The notes under the pieces were generated by a model, which was given only the letters and a program-made list of their open reading frames with translations, did not search any database and had not been told where the DNA came from. Shown piece after piece: positions 15,834 to 25,657 of a stretch of 64,000 nucleotides of DNA; the stretch's first letter is position 1, and each line of letters begins with the position of its first letter. The stretch is from positions 1,240,001-1,304,000 of the forward strand of contig NZ_CP049866.1 in the NCBI RefSeq assembly GCF_011300215.1, in the 5' to 3' direction. Both the position numbers and the translations under genes were made by a program. Origin of the DNA: Nocardioides piscis (GTDB lineage Bacteria > Actinomycetota > Actinomycetes > Propionibacteriales > Nocardioidaceae).

Positions 15834-17287
15834 ATGGTCGCAATCGACAGGTTCCGTCTGCTTCTGGCCGCACTCATGGTCGCCGTCGTGGCGATCGCCT
15901 TCTCGGCGCATCCGCCCTCCGCGTCCGCAGCCGACACCGCCAGCATCTCCGGCACGGTGACGGACGGGACGGACCCGCTGCCAGGCGTGCTCGTGCAGCT
16001 CTACAACAACAGCTATGGCGAATATCGCGACACCGTCACCGCCTCTGACGGGTCGTACTCGTTCACCGGCCTGCCGAGCACGGGGACGGGGGCTTCTACG
16101 TCGGGTTCTTCGACACCGAGGGGCTACACCTCAAGGAGTTCTACAACGACTTCTCCCGGATCCTGGATGCGGACTTCATCCAGCTGACGGCCGGCGAAGT
16201 CGTGACGGGGATCGATGCCGCGCTCACCCTGGGTGCCCAGATCACCGGCACGGTGACCGGTGGGGCGGGTGGCCTCGACGACGTGATGGTCTATGCCGAC
16301 CCGGTGGAGGGCACCGACCCCTTCAACTTCGCATCCGCACGAGTGGCATCCGATGGCAGCTACGACATCCGCGACCTCGGCGCCGGAACGTACGAGATCT
16401 GCTTCGAGGACGAGGGCAACAACTACCTCGACGAGTGCTTTGACACGACGGTCGACCCGAGCACGCCGGACGCGATCTCGGTCGCCGCCGGCGAGTCGCG
16501 AGCCCTGTCCGCAGTGGCTCTCGACCCCGGGGCCCACATCAGCGGCACAGTCACCGGATCCGGAGGCGCTGCCCTGGTCAACGGCGTCTACGTCGGCGTC
16601 CTGACCTATGACGCGGAGTGGGACGAGTGGTGGGAGACGGGAAGTGACTGGGTCGAGCCCGGCACGAGCGACTACGACGTCGGGGGGCTGGCGGCCGGCA
16701 CCCATGTGCTCGAGTTCGACCCCGACGGGGGCGTGAGGGAGTACTGGCAGGACAGGGCCACCCTGGGCGAGGCCGACGAGATCGTGCTCGTCCACCAGCA
16801 GGTGGCCTCGGGCAAGAACGCTGTCGTCACCGCGCCGGTGGTCGTGCCCACTCCCACGCCGACGACGACCCCGACGACGACCCCGACCACGACTCCGACG
16901 TCCAGTCCGACCACGTCCCCGACGGTCGCGCCCACGGTCGCGCCCACGACCTCGGTCGCACCGGCGCCGACAGCGGCGCCCACGACCACCGCCCCGACGC
17001 AGACACAGGTCGCCGCAGAGATCTCCGCGATCCTCGCCGACGTCGCCGTCAAGGGGGCACCCAAGGTCGGCACGACGGTCAAGCTCAAGGGGCTGGACTC
17101 GTTCTTCCGCACCACGGTCTCCTACAAGATCCAGTGGTATGCCGGGTCGTCGAAGATCAAGAAGGCGACCAAGCCCAAGCTCGCGCTGACCAAGGCGATG
17201 AAGGGCAAGGCCCTCAAGGTCAAGGTCAAGGCGACCTCGAACGGGGTGACCAAGAGCCGCACCATCAAGGTGGGCAAGGTCCGCTGA
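15834..17287 (+). CDS. Secreted multi-domain surface protein (frameshifted)
   Basis: ATG at 15834; signal peptide RFRLLLAALMVAVVAIAFSAHPPSASA. Three carboxypeptidase-regulatory/SdrD-like beta modules follow, each with an ISGTVT-type opening (SISGTVTDGTDPLPGV, QITGTVTGGAGG, HISGTVTGSGGA). Then comes a Thr/Pro linker (TPTPTTTPTTTPT) and a C-terminal beta domain (KVGTTVKLKG) ending in a Lys-rich tail. The GGGGG run at 16088-16092 breaks the frame; one added G gives GGFYVGFFDTEGLHLKEF and joins both halves into about 484 residues. Likely exported to the cell surface. No sortase motif is seen. Confidence 0.75.
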
Positions 17288-17292
17288 GCGGG

Positions 17293-18216
17293 CTAGGGCC
17301 AGCGCAGGCCCACGGTCTCCTCGCTGAGCTCCCACAGCCGGCGCTGCACCTCGGGGTTGCGGGCCAGCGCACGTGGCGTGACGACCTGGGGTGTGCCCGA
17401 GAGCTGCCCGAGCCCGGAGGGCCCGACGTAGGTCTCGCCGGGGAGGTCGTCCGTGGCAGCCATCAGCGTCGGCCAGGCTCCGGCGTGCGCCGACTGCGAG
17501 ACCGCCTTGACGGCTGCGTCGAGGATGCTCGCGACGCCGCCGCTCCCGCGTCCGAACTGACCGTTGGCCGCGAGGTGGGTGCCGGAGAAGCCGGGGTGGG
17601 CGGCCAGCGCCCGTACCGGCAGGCCTGCCTGGCGGGCGCGCCGGTCGAGCTCGAAGGTGAACAGCAGGTTGGCCAGCTTGGTCTCGGCATAGACGGGCCA
17701 CCGGCGATAGGGCCGCTCGGCCCGCGGATCCCAGGTGGGAGCCTGCCGCGCCATGCGGTGCATCTGCGAGGACACGGTCACCACGCGGGCATCGCCGCTC
17801 GCGACGAGCTGTGGCAACAGGAGCCCGGTGAGCAGGAACGGCCCGAAGTGGTTGGTCGCCATCTGCGACTCCAGCCCGTCCGGCGTCCGGCGCAGGGGTG
17901 GGGCCATGATGCCGGCGTTGTTGACCAGGACGTCGATCGCGCCCAGCGGGGCTGCGGCGACGGCCGCAGCGCGGACCGAGCTGAGGTCTGACAGGTCGAC
18001 GACGAGCTTCTCGAGGGTGCTGCCCGGGGCCTCGGCCAGGATGGCCGCCTCGGTGGCGTCGAGCTTGTCGGCGCTGCGTCCGGCCAGCACCACCCGTGCG
18101 CCCCGACGCGCGAGCTCCAGCGCGGTGTAGTGACCGAGCCCGCCCTCGGTGGTGCCGGTGACCGCGATGGTGCGACCGGTCTGGTCGGGGATGTCGTCGA
18201 GGCGCCAGCCGGTCAC
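17293..18216 (-). CDS. Short-chain dehydrogenase/reductase
   Basis: 307 residues from a GTG that overlaps the upstream gene stop (GTGA). Rossmann motif TGTTEGGLGHYTA, NNAG (LVNNAGIMAPP), active-site Ser in VVTVSSQMH and catalytic YAETK. This is the extended SDR type annotated as retinol dehydrogenase- or protochlorophyllide reductase-like. It uses NAD(P)H; substrate unknown. Translational coupling to a mycothiol-dependent isomerase-family protein suggests one short pathway, perhaps processing of a reactive carbonyl. Confidence 0.87.
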   Translation of the reverse strand: MTGWRLDDIPDQTGRTIAVTGTTEGGLGHYTALELARRGARVVLAGRSADKLDATEAAILAEAPGSTLEKLVVDLSDLSSVRAAAVAAAPLGAIDVLVNNAGIMAPPLRRTPDGLESQMATNHFGPFLLTGLLLPQLVASGDARVVTVSSQMHRMARQAPTWDPRAERPYRRWPVYAETKLANLLFTFELDRRARQAGLPVRALAAHPGFSGTHLAANGQFGRGSGGVASILDAAVKAVSQSAHAGAWPTLMAATDDLPGETYVGPSGLGQLSGTPQVVTPRALARNPEVQRRLWELSEETVGLRWP

Positions 18217-19031
18217 GGCGTCACCGCCAGCTGCTGGACCAGCCGCTGGCCGAGGACCTCGTCGCCGAACAGCTCGACCCGCCCCGCGGCCGGCTGGCGT
18301 CGTCCGCCGGCCAGCATGATGAAGGACTCGCGGTCGGTGCGGAGTCCGACGGTCGGGTCGGTCGGGACCTCGTCGAGCAGCTCGCCCCGGCCGTCGGCAT
18401 TGACCAGCGCGGCGACGGGCGGGTGTCCTTCGACCTCGAGCACGGCCGTCGTCCCGGGCGCTGCCTTGACCCGCCTGACGAGGACGTAGCCGAGGCTCTC
18501 GGAGAGGTAGTCGACGACGTGCGCCGCCGCAGGCGTGTCGATGCCACCCGGCATGCCGAGCGCGCGGCGCAGGTCCTGCTCGTGCATCCACACGTCCAGC
18601 GGACGGTTGCGCAGGAGGGTGCGGGTGCTCCACCCGATCGCACCGAACAGGCCCGGCGCCGGGGCGTCGGGATCGGTCGGAGGATCCGCGAGCAGCTCGG
18701 TGTGCCGGGCGCCGGCACTGGTGCGGATCTCGTTGATGAGCTCGTCGGGTGTCTGGTCGCGCCGTGCCACGACTCCCTGCTCGGTGAAGCGGCCCATCAT
18801 TCCCCGCGCGTGGGGTGCCTCGCCGATGTCGACCTCCTCGTGCTCGGCGCCGGCCAGCAGCGACTCGAGATGTGCGACGTGGGCTGCGATCGCGCGGACG
18901 TCCCAACCGGCCAGGTCCGTCGGGGTGTCCCAGGCGTCGTCGGGGACCTTCTCGAGCAGGGCGGTGAAGTCGTTGATCGCCTCCCACCACACGTCGACGC
19001 AGGCACCCAGCTCCTCGGCGGCATCAGTCAT
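18213..19031 (-). CDS. Maleylpyruvate isomerase family (mycothiol-dependent / DinB-like) protein
   Basis: 272 residues. The N-terminal four-helix bundle starts WWEAINDFTALLEKVPDDAWDTPTDLAGWDVRAIAAHVAHLE. The conserved His in the helix and LDVWMHEQDLRRALG match the metal site of MDMPI_N proteins. The C-terminal domain (VLEVEGHPPVAALVNADGRG onward) is the usual MDMPI_C. Family members use mycothiol, which fits an actinobacterium. The start at 19031 has TAGGCT 6 nt upstream (leaderless). First gene of a two-gene unit with the SDR. Confidence 0.82.
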   Translation of the reverse strand: MTDAAEELGACVDVWWEAINDFTALLEKVPDDAWDTPTDLAGWDVRAIAAHVAHLESLLAGAEHEEVDIGEAPHARGMMGRFTEQGVVARRDQTPDELINEIRTSAGARHTELLADPPTDPDAPAPGLFGAIGWSTRTLLRNRPLDVWMHEQDLRRALGMPGGIDTPAAAHVVDYLSESLGYVLVRRVKAAPGTTAVLEVEGHPPVAALVNADGRGELLDEVPTDPTVGLRTDRESFIMLAGGRRQPAAGRVELFGDEVLGQRLVQQLAVTP

Positions 19032-19037
19032 GGCGTG

Positions 19038-19043
19038 AGCCTA
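19038..19043 (-). promoter_or_regulatory. Leaderless -10 (TAGGCT)
   Basis: On the minus strand TAGGCT is followed by 6 nt and the ATG at 19031. No ribosome binding site is present. Confidence 0.5.
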
Positions 19044-19084
19044 GTGGTGCAGCCAGGTGTGCGGGCTGACGCGCCACCGGCCGC

Positions 19085-19690
19085 TCAGAGCCAGCCGTTG
19101 TCCCGGGCCAGCCGCGCTGCCTCGGCGCGGGTGGTCGCGCCGGTCTTGCCGATCGCCGCCGAGAGGTGGTTGCGGATCGTCCCCGACGACAGGTGTGCCC
19201 GTGCAGCGATCACGGCCACGGGGGAGCCGTCGAGCGCGAGACGGAGGATCTCGGCCTCGCGCTCGGTCAGCGGACTCGGCCCGGCCATCAACGACTCGGT
19301 CGCGAGGTCGGGGTCGATGACACGCAGCCCGGCGTGCACGCGGCGTACGGCGTCTGCGAGCTGCTTGGCGGGGGTGTCCTTGACGACGAAGCCGGTCGCC
19401 CCTGCGTCCAGGGCTCGGCGGACATAGCCTGCTCGCCCGAACGTCGTGACGATCAGGGAGCGCACGGCCGGGAGCTCCGTCCGCAGCGCAGCTGCCGCCT
19501 CGATGCCCGTGAGTCCCGGCATCTCGATGTCCAGCAAGCAGACCTCGGCGCCGTGGTCGCGCGCCGCCCCGACGACCTCGTCGCCGCGGCCGAGCTGGGC
19601 CACGACCTCGAGGTCGGCCTCGAGGTCGAGGAGAGCCGCGAGCGCACCTCGGACGAGGGCCTGGTCGTCGGCGAGCAGGATCCGGATCAC
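19085..19690 (-). CDS. NarL/LuxR-family response regulator
   Basis: 201 residues. The receiver domain covers 1-120 with acidic pocket DDQ (residues 8-9), phospho-acceptor Asp in CLLDIEMPG, and Lys in FVVKDTPAKQ. The LuxR-type HTH is at the C-terminus (PLTEREAEILRLALDGSPVAVIAARAHLSSGTIRNHLSAAIGKTGATTR). The ATG overlaps the kinase stop (ATGA). Last gene of an ABC transporter-two-component operon, so it likely controls that transporter. Confidence 0.94.
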   Translation of the reverse strand: MIRILLADDQALVRGALAALLDLEADLEVVAQLGRGDEVVGAARDHGAEVCLLDIEMPGLTGIEAAAALRTELPAVRSLIVTTFGRAGYVRRALDAGATGFVVKDTPAKQLADAVRRVHAGLRVIDPDLATESLMAGPSPLTEREAEILRLALDGSPVAVIAARAHLSSGTIRNHLSAAIGKTGATTRAEAARLARDNGWL

Positions 19691-20736
19691 GGCAGCACGA
19701 CCCGCACACGTGTCCCGGGGGCCCCCGTGACTTCCAGCCTGCCACCCGCCGCCGACACCCGCTCGCGCATGCCGCGCAGGCCGTTGCCCTCCGGGCCGTG
19801 CATCCCGCCGCCGTCGTCGCAGACCTCGAGTCCGTCGGGCGCGAGCCTGATCTCCACGCGCGTCGCCCGGGCGTGCCTGACGACGTTGGTCACCGACTCG
19901 CGCAGCACCCAGGCCAGCAGTGCGCGGTGCCGGGGGTCGGTGTCGGCGAGGTCTCCGACGAGGTGGGTCTCGACGCCGGCGTCAGCCAGCACGAGGGGAG
20001 CGGCGGCCAGCTCGGCCTCGAGGTTGGCGGCCCGCAGCCCGCCGACGGTGGCGCGCACCTCGGCCAGCGCCAGTCGGGCGGTCTCCTGGATCGACTCGAG
20101 CTCGGCCCGCGCACGGTCGGGGTCGACGTCGATCAGTCGCGCGGCCAGCTCAGCCTTGATGGCCAACGCCGTCAGGGAGTGGCCGAGCACGTCGTGGACG
20201 TCGCGGGCCACCCGGTCCCGCTCTGCGACCAGGGCGAGCTCGGACCTGGCCTCGTCGGACTTCTGGTCGAGCTCGGAGAAGACCCGCATCGCGCTGCAGA
20301 AGCCGATGATCGGCCACACCATCAAGAAGAAGAAGGCCGGGAAGTCGCCCTCGACCAGGGAGAGCACGGGCAACGCGGCGCTCAGGACCGTCGTCCACTT
20401 CCACCAGGGCGCGGGCACCATCAACGCGGAGAACGCCCCGAGGTAGGGGGTGAGCCCGATCGCCTCGACGCCGATGATCGGCATGGTGGCCAGGAGCAGC
20501 GCCAGCATGGCGAACCAGATCCGGAGTGCGTGCCTGCGCCACACGCTCCAGCCGAGCAGATAGATCGCCGCATAGGTCGCGATGAGCCCCAGCGCCAGTG
20601 CCTTGACGGGCACGGACGAGTCGACCTGGAGCGCCTCGGTCACCGGATAGATGAGGAAGACCAGCCAGATCGACGCGACGACCCAGCCCCACCGCTCCCA
20701 GGGGTCGACGACCGAGCGTGGCTGACGAGCGCTCAC
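19687..20736 (-). CDS. Sensor histidine kinase (HisKA_3 / DesK-like)
   Basis: 349 residues from a GTG at 20736 overlapping the permease stop. About five N-terminal transmembrane helices (WVVASIWLVFLIYPV, ALALGLIATYAAIYLLGW, IWFAMLALLLATMPIIG, TTVLSAALPVLSLV, AFFFLMVWPIIGF) with little extracellular loop, typical of intramembrane-sensing kinases partnered with ABC exporters. Dimerisation helix ERDRVARDVHDVLGHSL carries the phospho-His. ATPase motifs at the end: ESVTNVVRHA (N box) and VCDDGGGMHG, GNGLRGMRERV. Confidence 0.92.
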   Translation of the reverse strand: MSARQPRSVVDPWERWGWVVASIWLVFLIYPVTEALQVDSSVPVKALALGLIATYAAIYLLGWSVWRRHALRIWFAMLALLLATMPIIGVEAIGLTPYLGAFSALMVPAPWWKWTTVLSAALPVLSLVEGDFPAFFFLMVWPIIGFCSAMRVFSELDQKSDEARSELALVAERDRVARDVHDVLGHSLTALAIKAELAARLIDVDPDRARAELESIQETARLALAEVRATVGGLRAANLEAELAAAPLVLADAGVETHLVGDLADTDPRHRALLAWVLRESVTNVVRHARATRVEIRLAPDGLEVCDDGGGMHGPEGNGLRGMRERVSAAGGRLEVTGAPGTRVRVVLP

Positions 20737-21538
20737 ACCCGCTCCCGGCGTCGCCGCAGCCCCCAGACCGCCAGCGCTGCGAAGATCACCGTCCACGAGC
20801 ACACGTTAGCCAGCAGCAGCCACACCGAGTCGTGGCCGGCGTCCATCGGCAGGTGGCCCTCGGTGATCGGATATCGCGCCAACCCGGCATAGCCGTAGAG
20901 CGGGGTGAAGCGGCCGATGTCGAGCATCACCCCGTCCATCGGTGTGAAGACGTTGCCGAGGAAGCTCATGATCACGATCAGCCCGGACGCGATGCCGGCG
21001 GCGTTCTCGCCCTTGAAGAGCAGGCACATCGCCAGGCCATAGACGGCGAACAGCGCCGAGCCGACCCACACGATCGCCGCGGTGGCGAGCCAGTCGAGAG
21101 CGTTCCCCGAGGATCCGGTGGCCGCACCGATCGCATAGATGAGCGTGATCGGGACCGCCGCGACGAGCATCGCCACCGCAGTCTTGATCCCGACGAAGGA
21201 CAACGGGGCCAGCGGCGTCAACGCGATCTGCCGGCCCCACCCCATCGTCTGCTCCGTCGCCGCGGCGCCGGCGACCGTCGTGGTGGCCGTGACGGCGCCG
21301 TACGCCGCCATGGAGACCATGACGTACATGGCGACGTTGGCACTGCCATAGGCCTCGTCGTCGCCCATCCCGAACACGAAGAACAAGAACGCGGGCAGCG
21401 CCACGGTGAAGAACATCCCCACCTTGTCCCGCAGCTGCCGCTTCAGGTCGAGCCGGGCATAGCCGACGACCCGGGGCGGGCCTGGCGGCGAGCAGCGGTC
21501 GCCGCCACACGGGGGTCGGTGGTCGTGAGGGTGGTCAT
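20733..21538 (-). CDS. ABC-2 type transporter permease (frameshifted near start)
   Basis: The C-terminal 229 residues in one frame carry six hydrophobic helices (FFTVALPAFLFFVFGMG, VAMYVMVSMAAYGAVTA, KTAVAMLVAAVPITLIYAIG and others), as in ABC-2 permeases. The proper start is the ATG at 21538, which overlaps the ATPase stop (ATGA). From it the frame reads TTLTTTDPRVAATAARRQARP and is then lost at 21473-21476 (CCCC in the gene sense). One added C restores RVVGYARLDLKRQLRDKVGMF, a normal permease N-terminus, giving about 268 residues. Partner of the ATPase at 21535. Confidence 0.85.
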
Positions 21539-22431
21539 CGCAGGGCCTCCTCGGCCTCGGTGGCGGAGCTGGTCGGGGCTGTCGCGGTGAGGGCGAGGAA
21601 CGCCGCCTCGAGGCTGGCGCTCGCGACCTCGAGCTCGAGGATGCCGAGGGGGGCGACCGCCCGGCGGACCTCGTCGAGCCAGGCCTCGTCGAGCCCGTTG
21701 GTCCCGACGACGTGGGCCGGAGGGCGGAAGGTCACCGTCTGCGTGCCGTACGCCGCACGCACGTCGGCGGTGGCGCCGTCGGCGACGACCCGGCCACGCG
21801 ACATCAGCACCGTGCGGTCGGCGAAGGCGTCGGCCTCGGCGAGGTAGTGGGTCGCGAAGACGACGGTGCGGCCGTCGGCGGCGTCGGCCCGCATGGTCTC
21901 CCAGAACTCGTGCCGCGCGCCGACGTCCATCCCGGTCGTCGGCTCGTCGAGGATCACCAGGTCGGGATCGGGGACGAGGGCCAGCGCGAACTTCAGGCGC
22001 TGCTGCTCGCCCCCCGAGCACGCCTTGACCAGGCGATCGGCGATCCCACCGACCCCGGCCCGTTCGATGGCGACGTCGACCCGCTCCGGCCGGCCGTGCA
22101 GGGCAGCGATCGCGCGGACCGTCTCCCGCACGGTGAAGTCGGGCAGCAGCCCCCCTGTCTGCATGAGGGCCGAGACCCTCCCGTCCACGACGGCGCGGTG
22201 CGGCGTGGTGCCGAACACCTCGACCGTCCCGCCGGTGGGCGCGGTGAGTCCCAGCAGCATGTCGACGGTCGTGGTCTTGCCGGCGCCGTTGGGACCGAGG
22301 AAGGCGACGATCTCACCGGGGTCGATCGTCAGGTCCAGGTCGTCGACGGCGACCACGGCTGAGCCATCTCCTCTGCGGAAGGCCTTGTGCAGCCCGGTGG
22401 TGCGGATCGCGGGGGTCGGTGGGGAGGTCAT
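21535..22431 (-). CDS. ABC transporter ATP-binding protein
   Basis: 298 residues from the ATG at 22431. Walker A GPNGAGKTT, Q-loop MQTGGLLPDFTV, signature CSGGEQQRLKFA (a variant of LSGGQ), Walker B LVILDEPTTGMD, and switch His in ATHYLAEAD. The C-terminal 70 residues are a DrrA/NatA-like extension. First gene of an operon (ATPase, permease, kinase, regulator) with 4-bp overlaps throughout. Probably a drug, lipid or antimicrobial-peptide exporter under local two-component control. Confidence 0.94.
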   Translation of the reverse strand: MTSPPTPAIRTTGLHKAFRRGDGSAVVAVDDLDLTIDPGEIVAFLGPNGAGKTTTVDMLLGLTAPTGGTVEVFGTTPHRAVVDGRVSALMQTGGLLPDFTVRETVRAIAALHGRPERVDVAIERAGVGGIADRLVKACSGGEQQRLKFALALVPDPDLVILDEPTTGMDVGARHEFWETMRADAADGRTVVFATHYLAEADAFADRTVLMSRGRVVADGATADVRAAYGTQTVTFRPPAHVVGTNGLDEAWLDEVRRAVAPLGILELEVASASLEAAFLALTATAPTSSATEAEEALR

Positions 22432-22542
22432 GCGCCCAGCGTCGTACGCCGATGGCAACCCCCCTGCGGGGGACGTCACGACCTGCGCATGACACCTGTC
22501 ATCTGTCGATGTGCGGGTGACGCCGAGCCCACAAGCAGCACG

Positions 22543-22567
22543 AGAGCCCCCGGATCACCGGGGCTCT
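22543..22567 (-). terminator. Intrinsic-terminator-like hairpin after fadE
   Basis: AGAGCCCC and GGGGCTCT arms with a 9-nt loop that can pair further (CGG/CCG), 25 bp after the acyl-CoA dehydrogenase stop on the minus strand. It lacks a T-run, which is usual for actinobacteria. Confidence 0.6.
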
Positions 22568-22591
22568 GGTGCTGTGGTGCTCAGGCGTCGG

Positions 22592-24466
22592 TCAGAACGC
22601 GGCCTCGTCGAGGTCCATCAGTGCGAGGTCGGTGGCCTCGGCGATGGCGCGCTCGGCCGTGATCCGCGGCAGGTTGGTCTGCGCGAAGAACTGCGCGGCC
22701 GCGACCTTGCCCTCGTAGAAGGCCTTGTCCTTGCCGGGGTCGCCCGCGAGCTTCTCCAGCGCGATCTCGGCCTGGCGCAGCAGCAGCCAGGCGCAGACCA
22801 CGTCGCCGAGCGCCATCAGCAGGCGGCTGGTGTTGAGGCCCACCTTGTAGATGTTGCGCAGGTCGCCACCCTCGGAGGAGGCGTCGGCCGACATCAGGTC
22901 GTTGATCATGTGGGCGACGATCGCGTTGGCGTCCTCGAGCGAGGTGGCGAGCAGCGCCCGCTCGTTCTTGAGGAGCGCGTTGCCCGACTCGGCGCCGATG
23001 AACGACTCGATCTCCTTCGCCAGGTGCCCGAGCGCGCGGCCCTGGTCCTTGACGATCTTGCGGAAGAAGAAGTCCTGGCCCTGGATCGCCGTGGTGCCCT
23101 CGTAGAGGGTGTCGATCTTGGCGTCGCGGACGTATTGCTCGATCGGGTATTCCTGCAGGAAGCCCGAGCCGCCGAAGGTCTGCAGCGACTCCGTGCCGAG
23201 CAGCACCCACGAGCGCTCCGAGCCATAGCCCTTGACGATCGGCAGGAGCAGGTCGTTGACGGCCGCGGCCAGCGCGTCGGTCTCGCCGGCGTGCTCGGCC
23301 AGCATGACCTTGTCCTGCCACGACGCGGTGTAGAGGACCAAGGAGCGCATCGCCTCGGAGAAGGACTTCTGCGTCATCAGCGACCGGCGCACGTCGGGGT
23401 GGTGGGTGATGGTGACGCGCGGAGCGGTCTTGTCGGCCGCCTGGGTCAGGTCGGCACCCTGGACGCGGGTCTTGGCGTAGTCGAGGGCGTTGAGGTAGCC
23501 GGTGGACAGCGTGGCGATGGCCTTGGTGCCGACCATCATCCGGGCGTTCTCGATGACCTGGAACATCTGCGCGATGCCGTCGTGCACCTCGCCGAGCAGC
23601 CAGCCCTTGGCCGGCTCGCCGCCGCCGACCTGCGGGTCGCCGAAGGTGACCTCGCAGGTGTTGGAGACCTTGATGCCCATCTTGTGCTCGACGTTGGTGA
23701 CATAGACACCGTTGCGCTCACCGGTGAGCTCGCCGGTCTCGTGGTCGAAGTGGTGGTCGGGCATCCAGAACAGCGAGAGGCCCTTGGTGCCGGGTCCGCC
23801 CACGCCCTCGACGCCCTCGGGGCGCGCGAGCACGAGGTGCATGATGTTCTCGCTCATGTCGTGCGTGGCGGAGGTGATGAAGCGCTTGACGCCCGTGATG
23901 TTCCACGAGCCGTCCTCGTTGGCGGTGGCCTTGGTGCGGCCCGCACCGACGTCGGAGCCCGCGTCGGGCTCGGTCAGGACCATGGTGCAGCCCCACTGGC
24001 GCTCGACCATGATCTGGGCGACGCGCTTGTCGCGGTCGTTGCCGTTGCGGTGCACGACCCCGGCGAAGGGTGCGCCGGCGGCATACATGTGGACCGGGGC
24101 GTTGGCGCCGAGCACCATCTCGCCGATGGCCCAGTTCAGGGTCGAGGGGGCAGGCGTGCCGCCGAGCTCCTCGTTGATGCCCAGGCGCCAGTACTCGGCG
24201 TCCATCCAGGCCTGGTAGCTCTTCTTGAACGACTCCGGGACCGGCGCCGTGTTGGTGGCGGGGTCGAAGACGGGCGGGTTGCGGTCGCTGTCGACGTAGG
24301 ACGCAGCCAGGTCCTCGCGCGAGAGCCGGTCGACCTCGGCGAGGATCTCGCGCGCGGTCTCACCGTCGATCTCGGCGAAGGGGCCCTGGCCCAGGATCTC
24401 GTCGCGTCCGAGGACCTCGAAGAGGTTGAACTCGATGTCGCGCAGGTTGCTCTTGTAGTGGGTCAC
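22592..24466 (-). CDS. Acyl-CoA dehydrogenase (FadE5-like, 624 residues)
   Basis: Long acyl-CoA dehydrogenase with an extra C-terminal helical domain, as in mycobacterial FadE5-type enzymes. Visible are the FAD-binding block [17 protein letters not shown], the substrate block [22 protein letters not shown], and [38 protein letters not shown] with the catalytic Glu in YEGTT. GTG start at 24466 with AGGTGG upstream. It performs the first oxidation of beta-oxidation and passes electrons to ETF; the EtfD-like protein at 33330 shares the palindromic motif found upstream of this gene. Confidence 0.93.
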   Translation of the reverse strand: MTHYKSNLRDIEFNLFEVLGRDEILGQGPFAEIDGETAREILAEVDRLSREDLAASYVDSDRNPPVFDPATNTAPVPESFKKSYQAWMDAEYWRLGINEELGGTPAPSTLNWAIGEMVLGANAPVHMYAAGAPFAGVVHRNGNDRDKRVAQIMVERQWGCTMVLTEPDAGSDVGAGRTKATANEDGSWNITGVKRFITSATHDMSENIMHLVLARPEGVEGVGGPGTKGLSLFWMPDHHFDHETGELTGERNGVYVTNVEHKMGIKVSNTCEVTFGDPQVGGGEPAKGWLLGEVHDGIAQMFQVIENARMMVGTKAIATLSTGYLNALDYAKTRVQGADLTQAADKTAPRVTITHHPDVRRSLMTQKSFSEAMRSLVLYTASWQDKVMLAEHAGETDALAAAVNDLLLPIVKGYGSERSWVLLGTESLQTFGGSGFLQEYPIEQYVRDAKIDTLYEGTTAIQGQDFFFRKIVKDQGRALGHLAKEIESFIGAESGNALLKNERALLATSLEDANAIVAHMINDLMSADASSEGGDLRNIYKVGLNTSRLLMALGDVVCAWLLLRQAEIALEKLAGDPGKDKAFYEGKVAAAQFFAQTNLPRITAERAIAEATDLALMDLDEAAF

Positions 24467-24511
24467 GATCCACCTATTCCGCTCGGGTCTGGCAGCGAGC
24501 AGCTGGTGCTG

Positions 24512-24526
24512 CTACTCGCTAGTAAC
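24512..24526 (-). promoter_or_regulatory. Candidate fatty-acid operator upstream of fadE
   Basis: GTTACTAGCGAGTAG on the gene strand, 46 bp upstream of the start. 12 of 15 positions match the element upstream of the EtfD-like gene (GTTACCTGCGGGTAG). The inner 12 bp are a near palindrome, as expected for a TetR-type fatty-acid regulator. Confidence 0.5.
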
Positions 24527-24672
24527 AAAAGGATGCCTCGCCCGGTGGCGGGATGCAACAACAACGGCGCATGTGGCTCGTCACAGGCTGGTTCCACGTT
24601 GTGTAGTCGCACTAGCAAGTTAGGTATGTATAGTCAGACACTCAACATACATTCTTGGAAGGTGCCTGCCAC

Positions 24673-25578
24673 ATGCGCAAGCTCATCGTGCTCGGGGTCG
24701 TCGGCCTCATCGCACAACTCATCGACGGCTCGCTGGGCATGGCGTACGGCGTCACCAGCTCCACCCTCCTGCTCGCGGCCGGCGTCGCACCCGCGGCGGC
24801 GTCGGCCGCCGTGCACTTCTCCGAGATCGGCACCTCGCTCGTGTCCGGTGCCTCGCACCACAAGCTCGGCAACGTCGACTGGCGCACCGTGTGGATCCTG
24901 GCCGCGCCGGGGTTCATCGGGGCCTTCGCCGGGGCGACCCTGCTCTCCAACATGGATGCGGCGGTCGCCAAGCCGATCGTCGCCGGCATCCTGCTCTCGC
25001 TCGGCATCTATGTCATCTATCGCTTCCTGCGGCTCGGTGGTCGCCGTCCTCAGTTCAAGACGCGACCGTCGGTCCTGTTCCTGGCGCCCATGGGTCTCGT
25101 GGGCGGCACCCTCGACGCCGTCGGCGGAGGCGGCTGGGGACCGGTCGGCACCACCACCCTGCTCTCGAGCGGCCGCCTCGAGCCCCGCAAGGTGGTCGGT
25201 TCGATCGACACCTCGGAGTTCGTCGTCGCGGTGGGCGGCTCCCTCGGCTTCCTGCTCGCCCTCGGCTCCCAGGGCATCAACTGGGGGTATGCCGCCGCGC
25301 TGCTCGCCGGTGGTGTCGTGGCCGCTCCGATCGCCGCCTGGCTGGTTCGCCACCTGGCCGCGCGCGTCCTCGGTGTCGCGGCGGGCGGACTGATCGTGCT
25401 GACCAACTCCAAGACGATCCTCGAGGCGCTCGGTGTCCCGGGCGTCGGCGTGGCCGCCGTGGCGGCTGTGCTCTTCGTGCTGTGGATCAGCGGCATCGTC
25501 TGGGCGGTGAAGCAGGAGCGGATCTCGCGTGCCTCGAACGCTGGGACCGGGCGCGACCTCGAGCTGGCGCCGGCCTGA
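24673..25578 (+). CDS. TauE/SafE-family sulfite/organosulfonate exporter
   Basis: 301 residues, eight predicted transmembrane helices. Family signatures: LIDGSLGMAYGVTSSTLLLAAGVAP at the N-terminus and LDAVGGGGWGPVGTTTLL in the middle, followed by the repeated half (KVVGSIDTSEFVVAVGGS). Moves sulfite, sulfoacetate or another anion across the membrane. ATG at 24673, GGAAGG upstream; TATAGT at 24629-24634 is a plausible -10. An Rrf2 regulator follows 80 bp downstream and could control it in response to sulfur status. Confidence 0.88.
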   Translation: MRKLIVLGVVGLIAQLIDGSLGMAYGVTSSTLLLAAGVAPAAASAAVHFSEIGTSLVSGASHHKLGNVDWRTVWILAAPGFIGAFAGATLLSNMDAAVAKPIVAGILLSLGIYVIYRFLRLGGRRPQFKTRPSVLFLAPMGLVGGTLDAVGGGGWGPVGTTTLLSSGRLEPRKVVGSIDTSEFVVAVGGSLGFLLALGSQGINWGYAAALLAGGVVAAPIAAWLVRHLAARVLGVAAGGLIVLTNSKTILEALGVPGVGVAAVAAVLFVLWISGIVWAVKQERISRASNAGTGRDLELAPA

Positions 25579-25619
25579 CGACGTCGCCTGACGCCGGATT
25601 GCCGTCTTGGTGGAGTGAC

Positions 25620-25648
25620 TTGGCAGACAAAGTGCAGTGATCTGCCAA
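25620..25648. promoter_or_regulatory. Inverted repeat operator upstream of Rrf2 regulator
   Basis: TTGGCAGA, 13-nt spacer, TCTGCCAA: perfect 8-bp arms ending 9 bp before the Rrf2 start. Spacing and location fit autoregulation by the Rrf2 protein. Confidence 0.6.
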
Positions 25649-25657
25649 ACTGGCTCC

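Noticed and set aside
15834..17287. Two separate genes
   Set aside because: The first piece ends in unrelated Ser/Thr-rich sequence exactly at a G run, and the second lacks a signal peptide. Both are explained by one frameshifted secreted protein.
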